Source: Chitinophaga parva
Lineage (GTDB): Bacteria > Bacteroidota > Bacteroidia > Chitinophagales > Chitinophagaceae
Direction: 5' to 3'
DNA: 64,000 nt
NCBI RefSeq assembly: GCF_003071345.1
Contig: NZ_QCYK01000001.1
Location: 2,364,334-2,428,333 of the forward strand
Each line of letters opens with the position of its first letter. Position 1 is the first letter of the stretch. Under the pieces are notes generated by a model, which saw nothing but the letters and a program-made list of their open reading frames with translations, was not told where the DNA came from and did not search any database. Made by a program: the position numbers and the translations under genes. This document shows positions 43,682-51,056 of this stretch, piece after piece.

Positions 43682-44614
43682 ATGTCTGATATCGTCACGC
43701 TAACATGGGCTCCTTACATTGAAAAGCGCACCACGTTGAACCGGATGGAGGGAGGCCGTGTACTACACTGCAGTACAGCCAGTTACAATGCCGGTGGTGG
43801 TGGAATAAAAGTGTCACGCACCCTCCGGCTTTTAGGCTCGCCATCTCATGCCGTTTACCTGGCAGGTGGTGAAAATGCGTTATTACTGACGTCCCTGTTG
43901 CAGGCAGAACGTTTAGGCGGCCGCGTTGTCCATCAGCGAAATGCCACCCAACAACGGGAGATCATTAATGTGCATGACAGCCATGAGCAGTTTATATTGG
44001 CGCCACCCTGCCCGATGGTGTACCCCGGTGAATGTACGCAGCTGCTGCAATACCTGGAAGGCCTGGCGAAGATAAAACGGCTGGTGGTTAGTGGTGATCT
44101 GCCTTCCGGGCTACCGGATGACATATGGCTGCAATTACAGGATATGGCATGCCGCAAAGGGGCGCAACTTATGTTGCAGGTAACCGGCCCGGGATTGAAG
44201 GATGCATTGCATGCCGGCAGTTTCCTGGTTCAAACGGATTATCATTCCTTTTGCGGCTTTTCTAACGCAAGTGCCCTTACCCCGGATGAGATCAGCAGGA
44301 GCTGCCATGCGCTGATTGAGGCAGGTATGACGGAATGGATGCTGGTAACGCTCGGCACACAAGGGGTGTTGCTTACAGGTGCTCATGTGGGCTTATTGTT
44401 GCCACCCGCTATAGTGGCACCGGGCAAGATCACTGGAAAGTCTTACAGCCTGTTGGCAGGTTTGCTGCATGGGCTGGAACAAGGCGCTGACATGCTGCAG
44501 GCGGCTGAATTTGGTATGCGCTGCGCGGTGGCAGATGCACTGCATCCGTATGGTAGTTTGTTATCGGAAGAACACCTGAACAGGCTGGGGAACGCCCACC
44601 GGTTATTTGCATAA
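43682..44614 (+). CDS. PfkB-family (1-phosphofructokinase-like) protein with degenerate catalytic motif
   Basis: 310 residues. Fold marks of hexose-phosphate PfkB kinases: YNAGGGGIKVSRTLRLLG (normally GGKGxN), LVVSGDLPSGLP, and MLVTLGTQGVLL. In the ATP-site motif, family members have GAGDS-x-x-AG with a catalytic Asp. Here the aligned stretch is GKSYSLLAG (252-260), with Tyr at 255 in place of Asp. The usual Lys of GGKG is Gly too. It is thus likely inactive as a kinase or strongly altered. Cytoplasmic. Ends at a strong terminator. Confidence 0.8.
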   Translation: MSDIVTLTWAPYIEKRTTLNRMEGGRVLHCSTASYNAGGGGIKVSRTLRLLGSPSHAVYLAGGENALLLTSLLQAERLGGRVVHQRNATQQREIINVHDSHEQFILAPPCPMVYPGECTQLLQYLEGLAKIKRLVVSGDLPSGLPDDIWLQLQDMACRKGAQLMLQVTGPGLKDALHAGSFLVQTDYHSFCGFSNASALTPDEISRSCHALIEAGMTEWMLVTLGTQGVLLTGAHVGLLLPPAIVAPGKITGKSYSLLAGLLHGLEQGADMLQAAEFGMRCAVADALHPYGSLLSEEHLNRLGNAHRLFA

Positions 44615-44624
44615 AGTAAAGGGA

Positions 44625-44652
44625 AGCGGGCCGCTCAGGCCCGCTTTTTTTT
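44625..44652 (+). terminator. Terminator of the PfkB-like operon
   Basis: AGCGGGCC (44625-44632) / GGCCCGCT (44638-44645) hairpin with a 5-nt loop followed by T8. It lies between two convergent genes. Confidence 0.85.
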
Positions 44653-44653
44653 A

Positions 44654-45691
44654 TCAGGCTGTCAAGATCACTTTTAAGGATTTTTCGCGCGCGGCGTTGG
44701 CAAAGGTATCATAAGCCCGCAGGATATCGTTCAACGCAAAATAGTGTGTGATCAACTGGGCCGGCTTTAACCGTTGGGCTGTTACAGACTTGAGTAACAT
44801 GGGCGTGGTGATCGTGTCTACCAGGCGCGTGGTAATAGTGACATTCTGTGCCCAGAGTGTTTCAAGGTGAAGGGTAGCCGGCTTGCCATGTACACCTACA
44901 TTGGCGATATGGCCACCCGGTGCAATGAGCGTCGTGCAAAGTTCAAACGTGGCCGGGGTACCTACGGCTTCTATCGCTACATCTACTCCCCGGCCATCCG
45001 TGAGTTTCTTTATGGCGGCCAGTACATCCGTACCGGTGGCGTTGATCGTATGCGTGGCGCCAAAATCTAACGCTACGGAAAGCCGGTGTACATCCATATC
45101 TATCATAATGATCGATGCAGGCGCATAGAACTGCGCAGTGAGCAACGTAGCCAGGCCGATGGGCCCTGCACCTACTATGGCGATGGTGTCGCCGGGCTTT
45201 ACCTGCCCGTTCAGTACACCACACTCAAAGCCCGTAGGTAATATGTCGCTCAGCATTACCAGCGCCGCTTCGTCCACGCCAGCCGGTATCTTATAGAGAC
45301 TGTTATCTGCGTGGGGAATACGCACCAATTCTGCCTGGGTGCCATCTATGAGGTGGCCTAATATCCAGCCACCATCTTCACAATGGGAGTACATTCCCCG
45401 CTTGCAATAGCCGCATTTCCCGCAGGATGTGATGCAGGAGATCAATACATGGTCACCCACCTTAAAGTTCGTTACGCCATTACCTACCTCTTCAATAATG
45501 CCTACCCCTTCATGCCCCAGTATCCTGCCATCCGTTACTTCCGGTACATCGCCTTTCAGGATGTGAAGGTCCGTGCCGCAGATGGTGGTCTTGGAGATCC
45601 TTACGATAACGTCTGTCTGGGCCTGCAGCGCAGGTTTTGGTCTTTCTTCCCATGCCTTCTGGCCGGGACCGTGATATACAAGTGCTTTCAT
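44654..45691 (-). CDS. Zinc-dependent alcohol dehydrogenase, second copy in the island
   Basis: 345 residues of the medium-chain family. Catalytic zinc site C38 (TTICGTDLHILKGD) and H60/E61 (LGHEGVG); structural zinc cysteines CGKCGYCKRGMYSHC; Rossmann turn IVGAGPIGLATLL, with D in MIDMD fitting NAD. It is not a close copy of the dehydrogenase at 31442 (different length and motifs). Its GTDLHILKGD and GGWILGHLIDGTQAELVRI match the group of alcohol/isopropanol-type dehydrogenases. Has its own candidate promoter. Confidence 0.93.
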   Translation of the reverse strand: MKALVYHGPGQKAWEERPKPALQAQTDVIVRISKTTICGTDLHILKGDVPEVTDGRILGHEGVGIIEEVGNGVTNFKVGDHVLISCITSCGKCGYCKRGMYSHCEDGGWILGHLIDGTQAELVRIPHADNSLYKIPAGVDEAALVMLSDILPTGFECGVLNGQVKPGDTIAIVGAGPIGLATLLTAQFYAPASIIMIDMDVHRLSVALDFGATHTINATGTDVLAAIKKLTDGRGVDVAIEAVGTPATFELCTTLIAPGGHIANVGVHGKPATLHLETLWAQNVTITTRLVDTITTPMLLKSVTAQRLKPAQLITHYFALNDILRAYDTFANAAREKSLKVILTA

Positions 45692-45708
45692 GATCAGAAA
45701 TTTTTTTG

Positions 45709-45744
45709 GTAAATTAAATTGGGATGGCTATGTGCCCAATGACT
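45709..45744 (-). promoter_or_regulatory. Candidate stress-regulon promoter (ADH at 44654)
   Basis: Minus strand AGTCATTGGG starts at 45744 and TAATTTAC starts 28 nt later at 45716. The -7 box matches in four of six fixed positions. The gene starts at 45691, so the leader would be very short. A second pattern CCGGTCAATACGG lies further up at 45767-45779. Confidence 0.4.
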
Positions 45745-45896
45745 TGCCAGTGATGTATAAGTGATGCCGGTCAATACGGTATTTGACGGATATCATTTCC
45801 AGGTCTTTTTAATACAAGCCTCTGGCAGGGACTTGATAAAAGCAAAAGAAGCCTGCTGTTTAACAAGCTTCCTTTGAGACAACATATCCATCTTAA

Positions 45897-46718
45897 TCAT
45901 TGATGTGCAATGAACACCGGGATCTTTTTATTCGCTACTACTGCCGCGGCAAAGCTGCGCCGGAACAGCTGCGACAGGCCAGATCGCCCAAAGGCCCCGG
46001 TTACCAGGATCGGGTTTTCCCGCCGTGACAGCCAGTCGGAAAAATCATCCCCGCTTTCACCCGTGAGCCTGTAAGTGGACAATTGGGGGAAATGAGCATG
46101 GGCCAGTTCCATTGCGTACTCCTGGAAAGGAATTTCATCCGGCTTGTCGCGGGTTGTATACACCAGGAATGCCGGGAGTTTGGTCCATTGTGGGCAGAGA
46201 TTGGCGAAACTGCGGATGGCATAAGCTGCAGACCGGCTGCCGTCGTATGCCAGCACAATTGATTCAGGGTAATGGGCCTGCTCGGGCACTAAAACCACGG
46301 GGCATTCTACATCATGGAGGATGTCACGCATGTAGTCGCTGGGTACATTATTGGACAGGCTGTTATAATAATCCTGGCTGCACATAAACAGGATGTCCGC
46401 AAAGCGGCTTTCCAGCCGGAGCGTGGGAAGCGCTTCTTTGTAGAGCTCCCGGTGCACGCGATAGCGGATGCCACGGGCATCGCACCGGTGCTTAAAATCT
46501 TCGATGTTGCCATCTATAATGGCTACCTCATCATCGTCAATAGGAGGGCTGTAAATGGCCCCCTCGGGGAATGCATAGGTCCAGGTATTGGCCACATCCA
46601 TCTGGGCCAGGAAGGCGCCCGCCAGCATGAGTGGGCTTACGGCGTGCATGCGGCTGATGAAATCAAAGGCGTTGCTGATGTTATGCATTCCATCAGTCAC
46701 CAGGAGTGCTTTTTTCAT
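45897..46718 (-). CDS. Universal stress protein, tandem Usp domains
   Basis: 273 residues (MKKALLVTDGMHNISNAFDF). Second Usp fold begins ESIVLAYDGSRSAAYAIRSF. Loop GAFGRSGLSQLFRRSFA keeps G-x2-G with R instead of the later Gly. Close paralogue of the USPs at 30493 and 36109. It follows the DUF2892 gene by 31 bp and is likely co-transcribed with it. Confidence 0.93.
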   Translation of the reverse strand: MKKALLVTDGMHNISNAFDFISRMHAVSPLMLAGAFLAQMDVANTWTYAFPEGAIYSPPIDDDEVAIIDGNIEDFKHRCDARGIRYRVHRELYKEALPTLRLESRFADILFMCSQDYYNSLSNNVPSDYMRDILHDVECPVVLVPEQAHYPESIVLAYDGSRSAAYAIRSFANLCPQWTKLPAFLVYTTRDKPDEIPFQEYAMELAHAHFPQLSTYRLTGESGDDFSDWLSRRENPILVTGAFGRSGLSQLFRRSFAAAVVANKKIPVFIAHQ

Positions 46719-46749
46719 GATACAAGATTTAGTGATTTTTAAACCAGGT

Positions 46750-46953
46750 TCACACCTGATGACAAGTATTAATGCCTAACCAGTGATAAAATGGACTATA
46801 GCCTGTAAGGGTAATGGCTGCCATACCGGTAGCCCAGCTTCCCAATACGATGCCGGCGGTACCTGTAAGCAGGTGCATGTAGCAGGCATATGCTATCATG
46901 AGCGCTATGTACAGGCGGATGGCCTGATCGAGCGTCCCAATGTTTCTGGCCAT
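46750..46953 (-). CDS. DUF2892 (YgaP-like) membrane protein
   Basis: 67 residues with the family start MARNIGTLDQAIRLYIALM and two membrane helices (about 12-30 and 35-55), the second ending in TGYSPFYHWLGINTC. The C-x-P-Y-type ending of the family (GFCPLY) is changed to GYSPFY, with a Cys later. Such proteins lie in the inner membrane, sometimes fused to rhodanese domains; function unknown. First gene of the unit with the USP at 45897. Confidence 0.85.
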   Translation of the reverse strand: MARNIGTLDQAIRLYIALMIAYACYMHLLTGTAGIVLGSWATGMAAITLTGYSPFYHWLGINTCHQV

Positions 46954-46969
46954 GGGTTGGAATTTAGGG

Positions 46970-47005
46970 TAAAGCTAATTACGGTGGAGCGAAGCAGGTA
47001 TGACG
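46970..47005 (-). promoter_or_regulatory. Candidate stress-regulon promoter (DUF2892-USP)
   Basis: Minus strand CGTCATACCT starts at 47005 and TAGCTTTA (7 of 8 to TAnnTTTG) at 46977, 28 nt apart. The gene starts at 46953. Confidence 0.5.
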
Positions 47006-47227
47006 GTGGTCAACGGGGGGTGTGATCTTGGTGCGGGCCGCATCCGGGAGACCCGGCAGGGGCGGTGAGTGGGTTCATTTTTATCCCAAGTGGGATTTAA
47101 CTGCAGCGGCCAATGACCTACGTTTCATGGAGTAGGATAAAGCAATAGCCATGGCCCGCAGTAAACATGGGGCCGCCACATATATTGATTTCTGCCAGAA
47201 ACTAGCTTTTCACACGATAATGATCAA

Positions 47228-47998
47228 CTAATGAAAACGGCGGCCAAGTATTAATTTAAAAATGTGGTCGTCTGTGCCGCTGGTAAGGCCCCACCCGAAG
47301 CCGGCATTGATCTCCCAGACGGGTGATACGTTCAGGTCTACCGCTGCGAAGAGCTGGTGCTCCTGCCTATAGAACGGGGGAAGATTGTTCAGGGCACCCC
47401 AGCCGCCATAGTATTCAATACCGGGTGCGATGGTTTTGGTGACGTTATAGCCGGCCTTGAAATTGGGTGCAAATTCAAAGCCCTGGTTTTTATTGATACC
47501 ATGGAAGGATTTGTCGAAAGTGGGATTAAAAGAAAGGTACAGATCGCCCAGTTGCTTGTCTACAATGGGCCGTATTTCCATGCTCCAGTCATCCTCACTG
47601 TAAGCTCTTTTCTGAAAGCCGCCTTCCAGGGAGAGGCTTACGCCTACGGGCCATTGCCAGCTGTCTGGTACCCGTACGCGCGGACGGATATGACTCCCTA
47701 CATAATTGGTCCGGTTCATATCGCCGATGGCGTTAAAGAAATAACAGCCTACTTCAAACCAGGGGGTGAAGCCATGGGTGATCTCTACGGTTTCATGCAA
47801 CATATGTTGTGTAGGCAGTACATCGTTTTTGTAGGTACGCTCTCCATCTGCAGTATAATTGCTGTGCAGCTCCACCATGGTATAACCCTTGTTTACCGTT
47901 TGGGAGCCATACACCTGTATTTCATAATTGTCTTGTGCCATTGCCATACCTGCCAGCATCATCCAGCCGGCGCAAAGGCCGGCAATCTTCCTGATCAT
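47228..47998 (-). CDS. Outer-membrane beta-barrel protein of unknown function
   Basis: 256 residues from the ATG at 47998 (MIRKIAGLCAGWMMLAGMAMA signal, given in part). The frame continues 21 codons upstream without need. Repeated strands with aromatic ends (EITHGFTPWFEVGCYFFNA, WPVGVSLSLEGGFQKRAY, LFAAVDLNVSPVWEINAGFG) and a C-terminus LILGRRFH indicate a small outer-membrane barrel of the type annotated as hypothetical transporter. Ligand unknown. Confidence 0.75.
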   Translation of the reverse strand: MIRKIAGLCAGWMMLAGMAMAQDNYEIQVYGSQTVNKGYTMVELHSNYTADGERTYKNDVLPTQHMLHETVEITHGFTPWFEVGCYFFNAIGDMNRTNYVGSHIRPRVRVPDSWQWPVGVSLSLEGGFQKRAYSEDDWSMEIRPIVDKQLGDLYLSFNPTFDKSFHGINKNQGFEFAPNFKAGYNVTKTIAPGIEYYGGWGALNNLPPFYRQEHQLFAAVDLNVSPVWEINAGFGWGLTSGTDDHIFKLILGRRFH

Positions 47999-48091
47999 AA
48001 CTGTTAATTTTTGGAGGCAATGATATTGTGTGATTCTGGTGGCATTCTGTTTTTGGAACACCCGGTCAGTGTGGCCGTTTCCGGGCTACAA

Positions 48092-48121
48092 AAAGGGCGC
48101 ATCGATTTCGATGAGCCCTTT
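48092..48121 (-). terminator. Terminator of the retropepsin-like gene
   Basis: AAAGGGC (48092-48098) with inner CATCG/CGATG pairs to GCCCTTT (48115-48121); the minus strand continues TTTTTGTAG. It lies 90 bp past the gene's stop. Confidence 0.65.
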
Positions 48122-48209
48122 CAAAAAAACGGGGAGGTTCCGTTCAATACCCGGGATGGGACGTATTTTGAACCGTTGACCAGGTTTGAGCGATTTGTCA
48201 ACAGCGTTA

Positions 48210-49163
48210 TCATTGCGCCAAAACGTAGATCTTCTTTTCTTCATAGTCCCAAACCGTTTTGTACTGTTCAAAGAACCGGTATCCAAAGCAGATGTAGCTG
48301 GCCTCCCTTATTTGCATGCCTTTCCGGAATGGAGCGGTTTGTTCATAGGTGAACGGGTAAATGCCTTTCAGGCTTGTTTGAAAATTCCCATCCAGGACAA
48401 TGTCGTTCACATTAACAATGGGGTCATCATTGCTATCGTTTCCGTCTTGGATCAGCAGGGAGCTTGCTTCAAGTGTTTTCGCCGCCTCGCTGTCCAATTG
48501 GATCAAACCATATTGGCCGGTGTCGAAAGATCCCAGTAAATCAACGTTTCCAATTCTTACGCGGACCATCGGGTGATTGGGCAGCCGCCTGGTTTCAAAA
48601 TGAAGGATGGCCAACACCTTTTCGCCGTTTAAAAAATCTTTTACCGTTTTTCTTTGATCCGTGGCTTTGTAAAACGTAAGCTTTCTTTTTAAATAGTCAA
48701 GCTTAAATATATACCCGTCAAAGAAATGGTGGCCAATATACCCGATACAGTCCGGGGTAATATTACGTTGCAGAAAATCGAAATTAGCACTGGTGATATG
48801 ACGAAGATGCTGGTACGTCAATCCATTTTTGAACCTGACCTGGGCGATGGTGTCATTGATATTTAGCATAAAGGACTGGCCGCTGCCTACCTGTCCAGTT
48901 TTAACCGCTTTTTTGCCCGGCAGGTCCACCGCGTTGTCATTGATTTCAAGATCTGAATTAAGCCCGGTATCGAACATGAACTTTCCCTGAACACCATTCA
49001 CCTCTACTGACACGAACGGGTACGCATTCACCAGGGTTAAAGGAAACACGATACTATCACCATGGAGTCTGGCGGTGTCCTGGTATACCTGCCCGGCCGG
49101 TTGCTGTGCTGAGGTGCCCAGGGCCATTACACTTAACAGGAGCAGTAGCATTATATTTTTCAT
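48210..49163 (-). CDS. Exported retropepsin-like aspartyl protease family protein
   Basis: 317 residues with signal peptide (MKNIMLLLLLSVMALGTSA). Two retropepsin-like repeats, each with an active-site DTG: VNGVQGKFMFDTGLNS (D65) and NVDLLGSFDTGQYG (D214). The repeats are each about 130 residues, with a psi loop IGYIGHHFFDGYIFKLDY after the first and ICFGYRFFEQYKTVWDY after the second. Both Asp are present, so it may be an active single-chain protease in the periplasm. Substrate unknown. Confidence 0.87.
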   Translation of the reverse strand: MKNIMLLLLLSVMALGTSAQQPAGQVYQDTARLHGDSIVFPLTLVNAYPFVSVEVNGVQGKFMFDTGLNSDLEINDNAVDLPGKKAVKTGQVGSGQSFMLNINDTIAQVRFKNGLTYQHLRHITSANFDFLQRNITPDCIGYIGHHFFDGYIFKLDYLKRKLTFYKATDQRKTVKDFLNGEKVLAILHFETRRLPNHPMVRVRIGNVDLLGSFDTGQYGLIQLDSEAAKTLEASSLLIQDGNDSNDDPIVNVNDIVLDGNFQTSLKGIYPFTYEQTAPFRKGMQIREASYICFGYRFFEQYKTVWDYEEKKIYVLAQ

Positions 49164-49314
49164 TTTATTTTTTTGTTGATGGAGTGAATGGAGTGGATGT
49201 TATTTAAACATCAAGCATAAGCATTTAAGTTGGCTTATGCCTGATGTATCACTAAAGCCAGTGGAGGATCTTTCGATTGTCCGGCTGGTGCCTGGTCTGA
49301 TGTTCAATAGATTG

Positions 49315-50109
49315 TTATCTGCTCTCGGCTAAGAGTATAGCAGCCAGCTTGCCGGGCATGGAAATGAATGGAGTGTGGCTGCTGGGGAGGCTATAAACCT
49401 TGGCCACTTCACCGGCTTTCACCATAAACTGCTGTGCAGGGTAGCTGATGGCATGGTCATCCATAGTATGGATATAGACCTTTTTAACGCTACCAAAATT
49501 CTTGTCGGTCAGGCGAACCGGTGTGGCAAGGGGTACCAGGGGCTCAGGCTTGATATTAGCGGAGAGGTAGTCCTGCACTTGCTGGGGCGCGTCGGCGGCA
49601 AAGATATCTGCTACAGCATCTTGGGCGATGATAGCTGCACCATGTTCCTGGTCAATAGTGAGGGCTTTCCCGATATGGGACCCGGAATCCTGCTTGGCGA
49701 GCGACAACAAGCTGGCGCCGTCACCGGGCAACGCCGCGGCGAGGTATACCAGTTCTTTCACCTGGGAGGGCATTTCTTCTGCCACCTGGCTGATGACCAT
49801 ACCACCAAAGCTGTGTCCCACCAAAACGATATTGGTGCGGTTGCCGATGGCTGCTTTTACCTGGTCTACATAAGTTTGAAAAGTGATGGCTGCAAAGGAC
49901 GTGGTGTCCTTCCCGTGGCCGGCGAGGTTTACATTGATCACTTCTTCGCCTTGTGCTTTCAGCAACGGGATCACCGCATCCCAGGAAGATGCATCGGACC
50001 ATGCGCCGTGAACAAGTACAATAGTTTTTGAATTTTTGGAGATAGTGTTTTGGGCTTGCGTAGTGAAACCAAATACGCTCATAGCCAGGAGTAATATTGC
50101 TGTTTTCAT
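49315..50109 (-). CDS. Exported alpha/beta hydrolase (esterase type)
   Basis: 264 residues with signal peptide (MKTAILLLAMSVFGFTTQA). Motifs: VLVHGAWSDASSWDAV, nucleophile elbow GHSFGG, and a terminal SSHTPF with the catalytic His. An acidic residue is likely in MDDHAIS. The build is like plant-type methylesterases/salicylate-binding hydrolases and bacterial homologues. It is a paralogue of the lipoprotein hydrolase at 51057: same order of motifs and about the same length. Both share a near-identical 70-bp promoter. Confidence 0.9.
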   Translation of the reverse strand: MKTAILLLAMSVFGFTTQAQNTISKNSKTIVLVHGAWSDASSWDAVIPLLKAQGEEVINVNLAGHGKDTTSFAAITFQTYVDQVKAAIGNRTNIVLVGHSFGGMVISQVAEEMPSQVKELVYLAAALPGDGASLLSLAKQDSGSHIGKALTIDQEHGAAIIAQDAVADIFAADAPQQVQDYLSANIKPEPLVPLATPVRLTDKNFGSVKKVYIHTMDDHAISYPAQQFMVKAGEVAKVYSLPSSHTPFISMPGKLAAILLAESR

Positions 50110-50115
50110 GATGTT

Positions 50116-50185
50116 GGTGCCTTTTTTCTAGCACACCACAAAACTCGAACTATTCAGAAGGAATAATTTTAACCCAGGTTAAAAT
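50116..50185 (-). promoter_or_regulatory. Conserved 70-bp promoter/operator, copy 1 (inverted repeat of 50980-51049)
   Basis: Read on the minus strand, about 63 of 70 bases match the plus strand at 50980-51049. It contains the operator palindrome ATTTTAACC-CA-GGTTAAAAT (50166-50185), 9-bp perfect arms. A TAGTTCG -7-like box follows about 24 nt downstream, then an almost fully conserved leader with TTTTGTGGTGTGCTAG and A6. Confidence 0.75.
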
Positions 50186-50275
50186 CGGATTTTAAAGCAG
50201 GATTTTGTACCCGGCCTTTCGCTAATGACAGCGTGAAACCGCAATATTGACGGCCATCTCCGGAAAAGTGCTTGC

Positions 50276-50872
50276 TTATTTACCCACCATTCTTTTGCGG
50301 ATCCGGCTTAGGGATGGGCCTTGTATGCCCAAATAAGAAGCAATATGATAGAGCGGCACCGCATTAAAAATATCCGGGTGTTTCTCCAGCATCTCACGGT
50401 AGCGGTCTTCCGGTGATTTAAATAAAAAGCCTTCTGTGTTCACCATCACCTCATAAAAGGCCTTTTCGGCAACCAGGCGGCCAAACCGTTCCCACTGATG
50501 CGACTTCTCATACAACGCATTCAGCTGGTCGATATGGATATACAATATGGTTGAATCAACTACTGCCTCTGTATAATAGTCACATGCGGTTTGGGTTAAA
50601 AAACTTTTATAGGAAGCTACGAACTGGTGATCTGTAAAGAAAAGCATGTTTTTCTCTTCCCCTGTTTCATGGTTTACCCGGTAGATCCTGAACACACCGT
50701 TGATGACAAATCCCAGGTGCTTGCACACGTTTTTATACTCATTATAAAACTCGCCCTTTTTGTATTGCTTCAGGCTCCAGTAGGGGAGTGACAGCTCGAA
50801 TGCTTCAGGTTTCATGCCGGAAGCGCAAAGGACGGTGCGCAGTAAAGTGATCTCTGAAGTGCTGTTTGACAT
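50276..50872 (-). CDS. Crp/Fnr family transcription regulator
   Basis: 198 residues. N-terminal cNMP-binding barrel (KQYKKGEFYNEYKNVCKHLG, FVINGVFRIYRVNHETGEE) and a short Crp-type C-terminus with HIASYLGIQGPSLSRIRKR as recognition helix. No cysteine cluster of the Fnr type. It is like the many small Crp/Fnr-type regulators of Bacteroidota. The gene lies between the two paralogous hydrolases; both hydrolase promoters carry the same palindrome and copy 2 is 108 bp upstream of this gene's start, so it may be the regulator and may control itself. That is inference. Confidence 0.92.
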   Translation of the reverse strand: MSNSTSEITLLRTVLCASGMKPEAFELSLPYWSLKQYKKGEFYNEYKNVCKHLGFVINGVFRIYRVNHETGEEKNMLFFTDHQFVASYKSFLTQTACDYYTEAVVDSTILYIHIDQLNALYEKSHQWERFGRLVAEKAFYEVMVNTEGFLFKSPEDRYREMLEKHPDIFNAVPLYHIASYLGIQGPSLSRIRKRMVGK

Positions 50873-50979
50873 ATGAATAGTTGTGGTTTAGATGAGTGTT
50901 GTACCCGACATCGATATTAGTTGGTTGGCTGGCCATGGCCTTTGGCAGAAATGTTCTTCAATTTTAAATACGCTTTACG

Positions 50980-51049
50980 ATCTTAACCCGGGTTAAAATT
51001 ATTCACCCTGATTAGTTCGAGTTTTGTGGTGTGCTAGAAAAAACGCACC
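50980..51049 (+). promoter_or_regulatory. Conserved 70-bp promoter/operator, copy 2
   Basis: Contains palindrome TTAACCCGGGTTAA (50983-50996), then after 16 nt the -7-like box TAGTTCGA (51013-51020), then a leader identical in most bases to copy 1. The hydrolase start is at 51057. A palindrome centred about 37 bp upstream of the likely start point fits class II activation by a Crp-type protein. Confidence 0.75.
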
Positions 51050-51056
51050 TAAAATT

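Noticed and set aside
45767..45790. CCGGTCAATACGGTATTTGACGG as operator of the ADH at 44654
   Set aside because: A nice near-palindrome, but no -7 box lies at the right distance; the closer AGTCATTGGG/TAATTTAC pair fits the common spacing better.
49375..50031. Plus-strand open frame opposite the exported hydrolase
   Set aside because: The hydrolase on the minus strand has a signal peptide, GHSFGG and a conserved promoter; the opposite frame has none.
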